DNA of 64,000 nucleotides from Flavobacterium urumqiense (GCF_900108015.1 NZ_FNVP01000014.1:20865-84864); one strand, 5' to 3'; counted from the first letter of the stretch, positions 45,647 to 55,371 are shown. Notes: generated from the letters alone by a model not told the origin. Program-made: numbers and translations.

Positions 45647-48055
45647 ATGATAAAAGAAAAAACCAATTCTACATTGACATTTGAAGATTTCAAAACCGAA
45701 GTATTAAAAGACTATAGAACAGCCATAGTAAGTCGGGAATGTAGTCTATTAGGACGTAAAGAAGTATTAACTGGAAAAGCGAAATTTGGAATCTTTGGAG
45801 ACGGAAAAGAAGTTCCACAGTTAGCTATGGCCAAAGCTTTTAAAGACGGTGATTTTCGTTCTGGATATTATCGTGACCAAACTTTTATGATGGCCATTGG
45901 TCAATTAACCGTACAACAGTTTTTTGCAGGATTGTATGGTCATACTGATATTGAACAAGAACCAATGTCAGCAGGAAGACAAATGGGTGGGCACTTTGCG
46001 ACTCACAGTTTGAATGAAGACGGAACTTGGAAAGATTTAACAAAACAAAAAAATTCAAGTGCGGATATTTCTCCAACAGCCGGACAAATGCCAAGACTAT
46101 TGGGACTTGCACAGGCTTCAAAAATTTACAGAGAAGTTTCAGGAATAAAAAACGCAAATAATTTCTCTGATAAGGGTAATGAAATTGCTTGGGGAACCAT
46201 AGGAAATGCAAGCACATCTGAAGGATTATTTTTTGAAACTATAAATGCTGCAGGTGTTCTGCAAGTACCAATGATAATGAGTGTTTGGGATGATGAATAC
46301 GGTATTTCAGTACATGCAAGACATCAAACTACCAAAGAAAACATTTCTGAAATTCTAAAAGGATACCAAAAAGAAAAAGATACCAATGGGTTTGAAATCC
46401 TAACAGTTAAAGGATGGGATTATGTTGATTTAGTTGCTACTTATGAAAAAGCTGCCCTTATATCAAGAGAAAACCATGTTCCGGTTTTAATACACGTAAA
46501 CGAACTTACACAGCCACAGGGGCATTCCAGTTCAGGATCTCACGAAAGATACAAGGATGCGGCCAGATTAGCATGGGAAAAAGATTTTGATTGTATTCGC
46601 CAAATGAAATTATGGATGATTGCTATTAATATTGCCTCTCCAGAAGAAATTGAAGCTATTGATCAAGAAGCTCGAAAAGAAGTAATGGAAGCGAAAAAAG
46701 CGGCTTGGAGCGCCTTTTTGAATCCCATTATTGAAGAACAAAAAGAACTGGTTTCTTTGTTGCAAGAAGTAGCAGAAACTAGTATAAATAAAGAAACAAT
46801 ATTAAAATTAGTTTCCGATTTAAGTAGCAATAAATCTCCTTTAAAAAAAGAAATTCTTGTTGCCGCACGAAAAACATTACGATTAGTGATGAATGAAACC
46901 GGAAAAGAGGAATTATCTCAGTGGATAACGTCATATACTAAAAAAACACAGAAAAATTTTAGTAGTAACTTATTTTCTGAAACGGAATTGAATGTATTTT
47001 CTGTAGAGAAAGTTTTACCGATATATGCAGAAAATGCTAAAGAAGATACGGATGGACGCATGATTTTGCGTGATAACTTTGATGCTATTTTTACCAAATA
47101 TCCAGAAACATTGATTTTTGGTGAAGATGCAGGAAACATTGGTGACGTAAACCAAGGTTTAGAAGGAATGCAAGAGAAATATGGAGAACTTCGTGTAGCC
47201 GATGTAGGAATTCGTGAAGCAACCATTCTTGGTCAAGGTATTGGAATGGCATTACGTGGTTTACGCCCCATTGCTGAAATTCAATATTTAGATTATTTGT
47301 TGTATGCCATCCAAATTATGAGCGATGATTTAGCAACACTAAGATACCGTACTGTAGGTAAGCAAAAAGCACCTTTGATTATAAGAACTCGTGGTCATCG
47401 TTTGGAAGGAATCTGGCATTCAGGTTCTCCTATGGGAATGATTATTAATGCAATAAGAGGAATTCATGTGCTGGTACCTAGAGACATGACCCAAGCAGCC
47501 GGTTTTTACAATTCTTTGTTAGAATGTGACGAACCTGCTTTAGTTATTGAATGTTTGAATGGCTACCGATTAAAAGAAAAAATGCCATTGAATTATGGTG
47601 AATTTAAAACCCCAATTGGCGTTGTTGAAACATTGAAAGAAGGAACAGATATTACTCTGGTTTCTTATGGTTCTACTTTAAGATTGGTACAGCAAGCGGC
47701 CAAAGAGTTACTTGAAGTAGGCATTGATTGTGAAATCATCGATTTACAGTCTTTACTGCCGTTTGACATCAACCAAGATGTAGTAAAAAGTATTGCCAAA
47801 ACAAATCGCCTTTTAGTAATAGATGAGGATGTTCCAGGTGGTGCATCGGCTTATATCTTGCAACAAATTATAGAACAACAAGATGCCTATAATTATTTAG
47901 ACAGTAAACCGCAAACTTTAACAGCTAAAGCACACAGACCTGCTTACGGGACAGATGGTGATTATTTCTCTAAACCTTCTACGGAAGATATTTTTGAAAA
48001 AGTATACGGAATGATGAATGAGTCAAATCCTTCGAAGTTTCCAAGTTTGTATTAA
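45647..48055 (+). CDS. 2-oxoacid dehydrogenase E1, fused alpha and beta subunits
   Basis: The 802-residue protein joins E1 alpha (about 1-345; 'FKDGDFRSGYYRDQTFMMAIG' and 'GNASTSEGLFFETINAAG') and E1 beta (about 470-800; 'LIFGEDAGNIGDVNQGLEG', 'VADVGIREATILGQGIGMAL') of thiamine-diphosphate 2-oxoacid dehydrogenase. Such fused E1 proteins in Bacteroidota are usually called branched-chain or 2-oxoisovalerate dehydrogenase E1. E2 and E3 genes are not adjacent. It catalyses decarboxylation and transfer of the acyl group to E2 lipoyl. It is likely monocistronic, with a weak hairpin after the stop. Confidence 0.92.
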   Translation: MIKEKTNSTLTFEDFKTEVLKDYRTAIVSRECSLLGRKEVLTGKAKFGIFGDGKEVPQLAMAKAFKDGDFRSGYYRDQTFMMAIGQLTVQQFFAGLYGHTDIEQEPMSAGRQMGGHFATHSLNEDGTWKDLTKQKNSSADISPTAGQMPRLLGLAQASKIYREVSGIKNANNFSDKGNEIAWGTIGNASTSEGLFFETINAAGVLQVPMIMSVWDDEYGISVHARHQTTKENISEILKGYQKEKDTNGFEILTVKGWDYVDLVATYEKAALISRENHVPVLIHVNELTQPQGHSSSGSHERYKDAARLAWEKDFDCIRQMKLWMIAINIASPEEIEAIDQEARKEVMEAKKAAWSAFLNPIIEEQKELVSLLQEVAETSINKETILKLVSDLSSNKSPLKKEILVAARKTLRLVMNETGKEELSQWITSYTKKTQKNFSSNLFSETELNVFSVEKVLPIYAENAKEDTDGRMILRDNFDAIFTKYPETLIFGEDAGNIGDVNQGLEGMQEKYGELRVADVGIREATILGQGIGMALRGLRPIAEIQYLDYLLYAIQIMSDDLATLRYRTVGKQKAPLIIRTRGHRLEGIWHSGSPMGMIINAIRGIHVLVPRDMTQAAGFYNSLLECDEPALVIECLNGYRLKEKMPLNYGEFKTPIGVVETLKEGTDITLVSYGSTLRLVQQAAKELLEVGIDCEIIDLQSLLPFDINQDVVKSIAKTNRLLVIDEDVPGGASAYILQQIIEQQDAYNYLDSKPQTLTAKAHRPAYGTDGDYFSKPSTEDIFEKVYGMMNESNPSKFPSLY

Positions 48056-48080
48056 AAGTTATTTTTATAAAAATTAAATC

Positions 48081-48107
48081 CCAACTTCATCCCTGTTGGC
48101 ATTTTTT
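48081..48107 (+). terminator. Weak terminator after the E1 gene
   Basis: Short arms CCAAC / GTTGG with a nine-base loop, then CATTTTTTT. Confidence 0.4.
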
Positions 48108-48192
48108 TGATTTTTAATTAATCTTTTGTTAATAAAAAATAAAATACTAAATTGGTAATTAATTAGCTTGTAATAACCATTATAAAAATATC

Positions 48193-48456
48193 ATGAAAAA
48201 AATAGTATTGATTTTAAGCGTACTTTCGATTATGACAATTCTTTCCTGTAAGAAAAAAGACGAAAAACCTATGACTCCTCAGGTTGAAACAACTACCGTA
48301 ACAGCTCCCAGTGCTCCTGTTGCTTCAAGACAAGCGAAAGATAGCTCATCCATAATAGTTGGTGCGGATGGCGTAAATGTCACAACAAAAAGTGGAGCCA
48401 CTAAAACAAGTGTAAATATTTCTGGTGGTACGGCAAAAATTGAGGTAAAAAAATAA
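48193..48456 (+). CDS. Small lipoprotein of unknown function
   Basis: An 87-residue protein with a typical lipoprotein signal ('ILSVLSIMTILSCKKKDEK', Cys near 19). The mature part is short, Thr/Ser/Val-rich ('VETTTVTAPSAPVASRQA') and has a likely disordered linker then a small 'VGADGVNVTTKSGATKTSVN' segment. No family is recognised. A terminator follows at 48487. Confidence 0.65.
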   Translation: MKKIVLILSVLSIMTILSCKKKDEKPMTPQVETTTVTAPSAPVASRQAKDSSSIIVGADGVNVTTKSGATKTSVNISGGTAKIEVKK

Positions 48457-48486
48457 CATTCAACTATTCTCTAAATTAAAAGATAT

Positions 48487-48524
48487 AATGCCAATGTAAA
48501 TTTTTTATGTTGGCATTTTTTATT
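48487..48524 (+). terminator. Terminator after the small lipoprotein gene
   Basis: Arms AATGCCAA / TTGGCATT, 15-base loop, followed by TTTTTATTT. Confidence 0.75.
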
Positions 48525-48553
48525 TATTTTAATCTTTATTACAATACTCTAAA

Positions 48554-49231
48554 ATGAACACAGTAGAAACTATTTTAAAAAGTATTCAAAACGTCAAAGT
48601 AATCGATGATTCTGTTGATACTAAATACTATACTTCTTTAGATTTATCGGTTTCAAATAGTTTTTTTTCAAAACAAGAAATTAGCGCATCAGCCGATTTT
48701 GAAGAATTTATTGAAAAATATTTAGCTAAAGAAAATTCACAAGTAGCCTATGGAGGTTACAATGAAAAGCGAAATTTATACAAAAGAAGCGCTGCTTTTA
48801 ATGGTAGTAAAACGGAAGAACGAAATATTCATATTGGGTTAGATTTATGGATAAGAGCTGGAACTCCGGTATTAGCGGCACTTGATGGGACAATTCACAG
48901 TTTTAAACATAACATAGGTCTGGGAGATTATGGTCCAACCATTATTTTAAAACATCATATCGAAAATCAGATTTTTTATACCCTATATGGCCATCTGTCA
49001 CTAGAAAGCATCAGAGGAATTGAAATTGGTACCGCTTTTAAAAAAGGACAAAAATTAGCAACTTTGGGAAATTCAGCAATTAATGGAGATTATTCACCAC
49101 ATTTACATTTTCAAATTATAAAAAATATAGGAGCAAATTTTGGCGATTATCCCGGCGTTTGTAGCAGAAATGATTTGGATTATTATTTGGAAAACTGCCC
49201 TGATCCTAACCTCTTATTAAAAATCAAATAA
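48554..49231 (+). CDS. M23-family peptidase (LytM-like)
   Basis: The 225-residue protein carries the M23/LytM zinc peptidase fold: 'IHIGLDLWIRAGTPVLAALDG' with the HxxxD pair near 92-96, and 'SPHLHFQIIKN' with the second HxH near 183. 'YTLYGHLSLESI' fits the intervening conserved strand. LytM enzymes cut peptide cross-links in peptidoglycan. No signal peptide or membrane helix can be seen, which is unusual for a wall-acting enzyme; the start used is the only ATG near the coding edge. It precedes a lipoprotein gene by three bases, so they are probably cotranscribed. Confidence 0.88.
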   Translation: MNTVETILKSIQNVKVIDDSVDTKYYTSLDLSVSNSFFSKQEISASADFEEFIEKYLAKENSQVAYGGYNEKRNLYKRSAAFNGSKTEERNIHIGLDLWIRAGTPVLAALDGTIHSFKHNIGLGDYGPTIILKHHIENQIFYTLYGHLSLESIRGIEIGTAFKKGQKLATLGNSAINGDYSPHLHFQIIKNIGANFGDYPGVCSRNDLDYYLENCPDPNLLLKIK

Positions 49232-49234
49232 ATC

Positions 49235-49711
49235 ATGAAAAAGATAATTCTTATTTTAGCTATCGTTTTGTTTATTAGTTGTAAATCTAAAAGGGTCGCC
49301 GATGTACCAAAACCTGAGGAAGTCAAAATTGCAAAACTAATGCTGTCTGATGTTAGTGTCTCTCAAAAAGACAAAGCATACGAATTAGGAAAAAGAGTGC
49401 TGATGACGTGCAACACTTCCAAGTTTAAACCTTTTAACGAAAGTGAAGCAATCTCTTCGGTTATTCAAAATACAACCGAAGAAAGGTTGACAAAAACATG
49501 CACTAAATTTCGTCAATATTACGGCACCTTCAAAGACCTACAGTTAGTTGAAATCTATAAAAACTACATTGACAAAACAATCATTTTTAGATATAAAGCT
49601 TTGTATACCAAAAAAGTGGCTAACAAAGAGCTCCGAGTATCAATGAATGAAGAAAATAAAGTTTCGGCTATTAAATCCCTTGATTGGGTCGATACTTTTC
49701 AAAACAAATAA
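49235..49711 (+). CDS. Lipoprotein, hypothetical
   Basis: The 158-residue product has a lipoprotein signal ('IILILAIVLFISCKSKRV', Cys near 16). The mature part is a compact alpha/beta domain with two further cysteines ('VLMTCNTSKFKPF', 'RLTKTCTKFRQYY') and an NTF2- or DUF3887-like look ('YGTFKDLQLVEIYKNYIDKT'); that assignment is tentative. It begins three bases after the M23 peptidase stop, suggesting an envelope-related operon. Confidence 0.7.
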   Translation: MKKIILILAIVLFISCKSKRVADVPKPEEVKIAKLMLSDVSVSQKDKAYELGKRVLMTCNTSKFKPFNESEAISSVIQNTTEERLTKTCTKFRQYYGTFKDLQLVEIYKNYIDKTIIFRYKALYTKKVANKELRVSMNEENKVSAIKSLDWVDTFQNK

Positions 49712-50101
49712 TTCCAAACTGAAAAACTGCTTTAAAAATTCATTGGGAATATCAGTTTCAACTTTTTACAAAAACTCGATACCGGGTATAATTCATTATT
49801 TTGAATGAATTATACCCGGTATTACTTTGGGACAATTCAATACTACTACTAATTTCTGAACGCTACTATTTTATTAAAATTGAATTAATTTCCCTTTGTC
49901 GCAGTTTATTTGTAAATTTAAAGAAAGTTTTTTTTGCAGATTTATATGTTTAAAAAAACAGCCTCTATTTAACCACTTTTTCTTTGAACGCCAACATTAT
50001 TGAAATTAATAATGTGTGAATTATACAACTTTTTTTTTAAGTTATATAATTAATTTTAACCTATTTATTCGATTTTTACACAATCAATTAAAAAAAATAA
50101 T
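49712..50101. other. Intergenic region before the signalling cluster, with large palindrome
   Basis: About 390 AT-rich bases. The main feature is the palindrome at 49779-49822. The rest shows no gene or RNA; the 150 bases before 50102 are more than 80% A/T and presumably hold the control region of the AraC-led cluster. Confidence 0.5.
49779..49822. repeat. Perfect 18-bp inverted repeat
   Basis: Arms ATACCGGGTATAATTCAT and ATGAATTATACCCGGTAT with an eight-base spacer (49797-49804). No T run follows, so it is not a standard terminator for the lipoprotein gene; it could be a protein-binding site, a processed hairpin or a relic of a transposon end. Confidence 0.85.
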
Positions 50102-50686
50102 TTGAAACTATACATCAAATACATGGTCAGTAATCGCTGTAAAATGGCGGTAAAAGAGGAATTAAAAAAACTTGGATTACATTTCATTGTTGTTGATTTA
50201 GGTGAAGTTGAAATCATGGAAAATATTTCTATGATTCAACGGGAACAATTAAAAAAAGCGCTTTTAGACTCAGGACTTGAACTGATGGATGATAAAAAGG
50301 CTATGCTGATTGAAAAAATTAAAAATGTAATTATTGAAATGGTACATCATTCAACTGAAAATATCAAAGTAAATTTTTCTGATTATTTAAGTGAAAAAAT
50401 GAATCATGATTACACTTATTTATCCAATTTATTTTCAGAAGTCCAAGGTACAACCATTGAACAATTTATAATTTCCCATAAAACGGAAAGAATAAAAGAA
50501 TTGATTATTTATGGTGAATTAAATATTACTGAAATTGCCTGGAAAATGAACTATAGTAGCGTAGCGCATTTATCAAGTCAGTTTAAAAAAGTTACAGGTC
50601 TCTCCCCTTCTCATTTCAAGCAATTGAAAGATAAAAGACGAAATCCAATTGAAGAAATTGGAATTTCAAACGAAACAAATAATTAA
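50102..50686 (+). CDS. AraC-family transcriptional regulator
   Basis: The 194-residue protein begins with a short alpha/beta part ('KLYIKYMVSNRCKMAVKEEL') and ends in the AraC double helix-turn-helix (about 95-180; 'TIEQFIISHKTERIKELIIY', 'ITEIAWKMNYSSVAHLSSQF'). There is no cupin-type sensor domain. The TTG start at 50102 is used, since the N-terminal strand would otherwise be lost. It ends one base before the ATG of the hybrid kinase, so it heads the signalling operon and probably controls it or its output. Confidence 0.87.
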   Translation: MKLYIKYMVSNRCKMAVKEELKKLGLHFIVVDLGEVEIMENISMIQREQLKKALLDSGLELMDDKKAMLIEKIKNVIIEMVHHSTENIKVNFSDYLSEKMNHDYTYLSNLFSEVQGTTIEQFIISHKTERIKELIIYGELNITEIAWKMNYSSVAHLSSQFKKVTGLSPSHFKQLKDKRRNPIEEIGISNETNN

Positions 50687-50687
50687 A

Positions 50688-53600
50688 ATGGAAATTTCAA
50701 GGACGCACAATCCTCAATATACTCGTAGTTTAATTGAAGCCAGTTTGGACCCATTCCTAACCATTAGTTTGGATGGCAAAATTACTGACGTTAATGAGGC
50801 ATCAATAAAAATTACGGGGATTTCACGAGCAAAATTGATAGGCACCGACTTTTCAAATTATTTTACGGAAAGAGAGAAAGCTGAAAAAGGTTACGAAGAA
50901 GTTTTTGAAAAAGGATTTGTTGCAGATTATCCGTTGACGATAAAACACAGCAATGGAAAATTAACAGATGTGTTGTATAATGCTTCTGTTTATAAAGATG
51001 AAAAAGGCGATGTTTTGGGTGTTTTTGCAGCAGCTAGAGATGTAACCGCACAAAAATTATCATCTAAATATTCCCTTAGTTTAATTGAAGCAAGTTTAGA
51101 TCCATTAGTTACTATAAATATTGGTGGTAAAATAACTGATATGAATGAAGCTACGGTCAATATTACTGGAATAGAACGTAAAAAGTTAATTGGTTCAGAT
51201 TTCTTTGATTATTTTACGGAACCACAAAAAGCTCGTGAAGTATATCAAGAAGTTTTTGCTAAAGGTTCAGTTGCTGATTCTCCGCTTACCCTTCGTCATA
51301 TAGGGGGCAAATTGACTGATGTATTATTTAACGGTTCCGTTTATAGAGATGACAGAGGGAATGTTTTAGGAGTTGTAATTGTAGCCAGAGATATTGCTGA
51401 ACAAAAATGGGCAACTGAATTACGTTCTGTCAATAAAGAATTGGCTTATCAAAATAATGAAAAAGAAAAACGCGCTGAGGAATTAGTTATTGCCAATGAA
51501 GAATTAGCGTATCAAAATAATGAAAAAGAAAAACGGGCAGAGGAATTAGTTATTGCTAATGAAGAACTTGCCTATCAAAATAATGAAAAAGAAAAACGGG
51601 CAGATGAATTAGAAATTGCCAATAAGGAACTTGCCTATCAAAATGACGAAAAAGAAAAAAGAGCCGCAGAGTTAGGAATTGCTAATAATGAATTGGCTTA
51701 CCAAAACGATGAAAAAGAAAAACGTGCAGAGGAATTGGTTATTGCCAATAAAGAATTGGCATACCAAAATGATGAAAAAGAAAAACGGGCAGACGAGTTA
51801 GTTATTGCCAATAAAGAATTGGCATACCAAAATGATGAAAAAGAAAAACGTGCAAACGAGTTAATAATTGCTAACAAAGAACTTCGTTTTCAAAATGATG
51901 AAAAGGAAAAACGAGCGGCAGAATTACTGATTGCAAACAAAGAACTTATTTTTCAAAACAAAGAAAAAGAAAAACGGAAAATTGAAAATAAAGAATTGGA
52001 AGATTTTAGCAATTCTTTAAAATTAGCTTCTCAATATTCTTTAAGTTTAATAGAAGCAAGCCGCGATCCTTTATTTACGATTAGCCCAAAAGGGAAAATT
52101 ACGGATACAAATGAGGCGTCCGTAAGAGTGACAGGAATAGTGCGTGAAAAGTTAATTGGTTCGGATTTCTTTAATTATTTTACTGAACCTCAAGAAGCTC
52201 GAAAGGCATATCAAGAAGTTTTTGACAAGGGTTTTATCGCTGATTACCCTTTGACGATAAAAGATCATAAATTAACTGATGTACTGCTGAATGGTTCCGT
52301 TTACAAAAATGAAGAGGGTGATGTACTTGGTGTTGTTGTGGTAGCAAGAGATATTACGGACCAAAAAAGAATTGAAAAAGAATCAATTGAAGCCAGACTT
52401 TTTGCCGAATTAGCTACAGAAATTGCTGAAGAAGCGAAACTAAATGCTGAAAACGCTACAACGATAGCAGAAGATGCAGTGAAGGCAAAACAACAGTTTT
52501 TGTCGAACATGAGTCATGAAATTCGCACACCGATGAATGCTATTATCGGATTTACGAAAGTGGTCTTAAAAACAGAATTGTCTGCTAAACAAAAAGAATA
52601 TTTAACAGCAATAAAAATGAGTGGCGATGCATTAATCGTACTCATAAATGACATACTTGATTTAGCAAAAGTAGATGCAGGTAAAATGGTGTTCGAAAAA
52701 ACTCCATTTAAAATGAAAGCATCCATATCTTCAATGCTTCATCTATTTGAAACAAAAATCCAAGAAAAAAATTTAAAATTAATAAAGGAATATGATAACA
52801 AAATTCCTGCTGTTTTGGTGGGAGATCCAGTTCGATTACACCAAATAATTTTAAATCTTGTTAGTAATGCTGTCAAATTTACTAATAAAGGAAATATAAC
52901 TGTAGGAGTTCATATACTCCATGAAGATAATGAAAAAGTAATTCTTGAATTTGCCGTTACTGATACTGGAATTGGTATTCCAAAAGTAAAAATAGACAGT
53001 ATATTTGAAAATTTCCAACAAGCAACAAGCGGAACTTCCAGATTATATGGAGGAACTGGACTAGGACTAGCTATCGTGAAACAATTAGTTGAACCGCAGG
53101 GTGGCAAAATCCGAGTAAAAAGTACAATTGACGTTGGAACTACATTTAGTTTTACATTACCTTTTCAAAAAACAAATGCTGATGCTGAATTAGAGAATGA
53201 AATTTTGGAATTGGATACCGAAATAAAAGATATAAAAGTATTGGTAGTTGAAGATATCGCACTCAATCAATTATTAATGAAAACGCTGTTGGATGATTTT
53301 GGCTTCGGTAGAGATATTGCCGAAAATGGTCAAATAGCCATCGAAAAATTAAGAACTCAAAAGTACGATATTATACTGATGGATTTGCAAATGCCAGTAA
53401 TGAATGGATTTGAAGCCACAGAATATATTCGTAATACAATGAATTCAAAAATTCCTATTATTGCTTTAACAGCTGATGTAACTACAGTAGATTTGGCTAA
53501 ATGTAAATCTGTAGGAATGAACGATTATATAGCAAAACCTGTTGACGAAAGAGTATTGTACAGTAAAATAGTTGGAATACTAAAAAAACCAAAATTGGAG

Positions 53601-54014
53601 AAACTTAGTATAAAAATTAATGAAAATATTGGAAATAGTAATGGTTTGGGAAAAAAAATAAAATGTATTGACTTGGTTTATTTAAATCAACGAACAAAAT
53701 CAAATCCAGCGTTAATGATGGAGATGATTTCACTTTATTTGACACAAACCCCGTCCTTAATTAACATCGTAAAGCAAAGTTTAGCGGATGAAGACTGGCT
53801 ATTATTAGGTTCAACTGTACATAAAATGATTCCCTCATTTTCAATAATGGGCATTCATCCTGATTTTGAAAATATGGCAAAAAAAATTCAGGAATATGCA
53901 AAAGCTCAAGAAAAAAAAGATGGCATACACGATTTAGTCAGACAACTTGAAGAAATTTGTTTGCAGGCTTGCACTGAACTCGAAGAAGAATTTAACCTTA
54001 TAAAAAATACCTGA
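50688..54014 (+). CDS. PAS hybrid histidine kinase with 21-residue repeat coiled coil and Hpt domain
   Basis: The 1108-residue protein carries PAS modules near 10-115, 130-240 and 450-560. A long coiled coil at 249-430 is built from 21-residue repeats (8 full and one partial, unit N-x-E-L-A-Y-Q-N-x-E-K-E-K-R-A-x-E-L-x-I-A), 63 bp each at DNA level. Then come HisKA ('FLSNMSHEIRTPMNAI', His near 611), HATPase ('GTGLGLAIVKQLV'), a receiver ('IILMDLQMPVMNGFEA', Asp near 897) and an Hpt domain ('STVHKMIPSFSIMG', His near 1044). No membrane helix is seen, so it is cytoplasmic. The ATG at 50688 is used rather than an overlapping TTG at 50649. It is close in sequence to the protein at 59812. Confidence 0.9.
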   Translation: MEISRTHNPQYTRSLIEASLDPFLTISLDGKITDVNEASIKITGISRAKLIGTDFSNYFTEREKAEKGYEEVFEKGFVADYPLTIKHSNGKLTDVLYNASVYKDEKGDVLGVFAAARDVTAQKLSSKYSLSLIEASLDPLVTINIGGKITDMNEATVNITGIERKKLIGSDFFDYFTEPQKAREVYQEVFAKGSVADSPLTLRHIGGKLTDVLFNGSVYRDDRGNVLGVVIVARDIAEQKWATELRSVNKELAYQNNEKEKRAEELVIANEELAYQNNEKEKRAEELVIANEELAYQNNEKEKRADELEIANKELAYQNDEKEKRAAELGIANNELAYQNDEKEKRAEELVIANKELAYQNDEKEKRADELVIANKELAYQNDEKEKRANELIIANKELRFQNDEKEKRAAELLIANKELIFQNKEKEKRKIENKELEDFSNSLKLASQYSLSLIEASRDPLFTISPKGKITDTNEASVRVTGIVREKLIGSDFFNYFTEPQEARKAYQEVFDKGFIADYPLTIKDHKLTDVLLNGSVYKNEEGDVLGVVVVARDITDQKRIEKESIEARLFAELATEIAEEAKLNAENATTIAEDAVKAKQQFLSNMSHEIRTPMNAIIGFTKVVLKTELSAKQKEYLTAIKMSGDALIVLINDILDLAKVDAGKMVFEKTPFKMKASISSMLHLFETKIQEKNLKLIKEYDNKIPAVLVGDPVRLHQIILNLVSNAVKFTNKGNITVGVHILHEDNEKVILEFAVTDTGIGIPKVKIDSIFENFQQATSGTSRLYGGTGLGLAIVKQLVEPQGGKIRVKSTIDVGTTFSFTLPFQKTNADAELENEILELDTEIKDIKVLVVEDIALNQLLMKTLLDDFGFGRDIAENGQIAIEKLRTQKYDIILMDLQMPVMNGFEATEYIRNTMNSKIPIIALTADVTTVDLAKCKSVGMNDYIAKPVDERVLYSKIVGILKKPKLEKLSIKINENIGNSNGLGKKIKCIDLVYLNQRTKSNPALMMEMISLYLTQTPSLINIVKQSLADEDWLLLGSTVHKMIPSFSIMGIHPDFENMAKKIQEYAKAQEKKDGIHDLVRQLEEICLQACTELEEEFNLIKNT
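51432..51977 (+). repeat. 63-bp in-frame tandem repeat (21-residue coiled-coil unit)
   Basis: Eight copies of 63 bp (51432-51935) plus two-thirds of a ninth, inside the hybrid kinase gene. Codons vary silently between copies while the amino acids are conserved, so the repeat is under protein-level selection. Twenty-one residues equal three heptads. Confidence 0.9.
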
Positions 54015-54016
54015 TT

Positions 54017-54451
54017 TTGAAAAAAGATACTAAAATAAAAATATTCTTGGTAGATGATGATGCATTATTTTTAAAATCTTTAGAAATTGAATTTCTAGAA
54101 AACGCAGATTTTACTATTGAAACCTATCCTACAGGTGAACTGTGTGTTGAAAACTTATCCAGCACTCCTGATGTAGTAATATTAGACTATCAACTGGATG
54201 GTATTGTGGAAAATGCAATGAACGGACTGGAAACCTTGGATAAAATAAAAACTTTTAATTCAAATATTCCTGTTGTAATGTTATCTTCTCAGGATAAAAT
54301 TGAGGTAGCAATAAACTGTATGCATCACAAAGCATTTGATTATGTTGTAAAAAGTGAAACTGCATTTGTTCGTTTACAAAAGATTATTACTACCATTTTT
54401 AAATATCAAAAAATGGAAAAAGAACTTAGTTGGTATATGGACAGAATGTAA
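54017..54451 (+). CDS. Single-domain response regulator
   Basis: The 144-residue receiver has 'IFLVDDDALFL' (acidic triad), phosphorylation Asp in 'VVILDYQLDG', Ser in 'VVMLSSQDK' and Lys in 'YVVKSE'. A basic helical tail of about 20 residues follows. It starts with TTG two bases after the hybrid kinase stop, so translation is probably coupled. Likely a shuttle or output receiver in the relay. Confidence 0.87.
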   Translation: MKKDTKIKIFLVDDDALFLKSLEIEFLENADFTIETYPTGELCVENLSSTPDVVILDYQLDGIVENAMNGLETLDKIKTFNSNIPVVMLSSQDKIEVAINCMHHKAFDYVVKSETAFVRLQKIITTIFKYQKMEKELSWYMDRM

Positions 54452-54546
54452 TCCATTTTTCTACAGTTGCTTTCTTTAAGTTCGTCAATAATCATATCAA
54501 TCACCCTCAATTTGGTTGAAATTAAAACCAAATTTACTTTACAAAA

Positions 54547-55371
54547 ATGCAATATAAAGACACATCGGATCTTGAAATTTCATTGCTGTTGGAAGCTATT
54601 TATAGAAAACATGGTTATGATTTCAGGCAGTATTCTCAAGCTCACATCAGACGAAGAATAATGAACAGAATGGCCATTTCAGGATTTGAAGATGTTTCTC
54701 AAATGCAATCTAAAGTTTTGAATGACGAAATATTTGCTTCAGAACTCTTGCAGGATTTATCTATAACCGTAACAGAAATGTTTCGTGATCCTGCTTTTTA
54801 CAGATCATTACGAGAAAAAGTAATTCCTATTTTAAAAACCTACCCTTTTATAAAAATATGGCATGCTGGCTGCGCTACTGGAGAAGAGGCCTATTCGATG
54901 GCTATCGTTCTGCAGGAAGAAGGCTTGTATGACAGGACCACCATCTATGCAACTGATTTTAACCAATTAGCTTTGAATCAAGCAAAAGATGGTATTTTTT
55001 CGAACAAAATGATAAAAGAATATACTACAAATTATCAATTGTCAGGAGGAAAAGAATCTTTTTCAAGTTATTATACTTCAAGTTATGATAATGTGATTAT
55101 GAATCAATCCTTGAAAAAAAACATAGTGTGGGCCAATCATAATTTGGTAACCGATAGTGTATTTGCAGAAGTAAACTTAATATTATGTAGAAATGTACTA
55201 ATCTATTTTGATAAAAATTTACAAAATAAAGTTCAATCTCTTTTTTTTAATAGCCTTATTAATGGTGGCGTTTTATGTCTAGGATCAAAAGAAAGTCTGC
55301 GATTTTCTGATTTATATGAAAAATATATGGAGTTGGATACTAAGCAACGAATATTCAAAAAGAAATATTAG
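54547..55371 (+). CDS. cheR: CheR-type protein-glutamate methyltransferase
   Basis: The 274-residue enzyme has the CheR N-terminal helical domain ('ISLLLEAIYRKHGYDFRQYS', 'IRRRI') and an S-adenosylmethionine-binding Rossmann domain ('IWHAGCATGEEAYSMAIVL' near 105, 'IYATDFNQLALNQAKDGIF', 'LILCRNVLIYFD'). CheR methylates glutamates on chemoreceptors in chemotaxis. No chemoreceptor gene is nearby, so the target may be one of the cluster's kinases. It abuts cheB directly, with no gap. Confidence 0.94.
   Translation: MQYKDTSDLEISLLLEAIYRKHGYDFRQYSQAHIRRRIMNRMAISGFEDVSQMQSKVLNDEIFASELLQDLSITVTEMFRDPAFYRSLREKVIPILKTYPFIKIWHAGCATGEEAYSMAIVLQEEGLYDRTTIYATDFNQLALNQAKDGIFSNKMIKEYTTNYQLSGGKESFSSYYTSSYDNVIMNQSLKKNIVWANHNLVTDSVFAEVNLILCRNVLIYFDKNLQNKVQSLFFNSLINGGVLCLGSKESLRFSDLYEKYMELDTKQRIFKKKY

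Noticed and set aside
51432..51977. Regular repeat array that could look like CRISPR
   Set aside because: The units are contiguous 63-bp codon repeats in an open frame without unique spacers, and encode a coiled coil.
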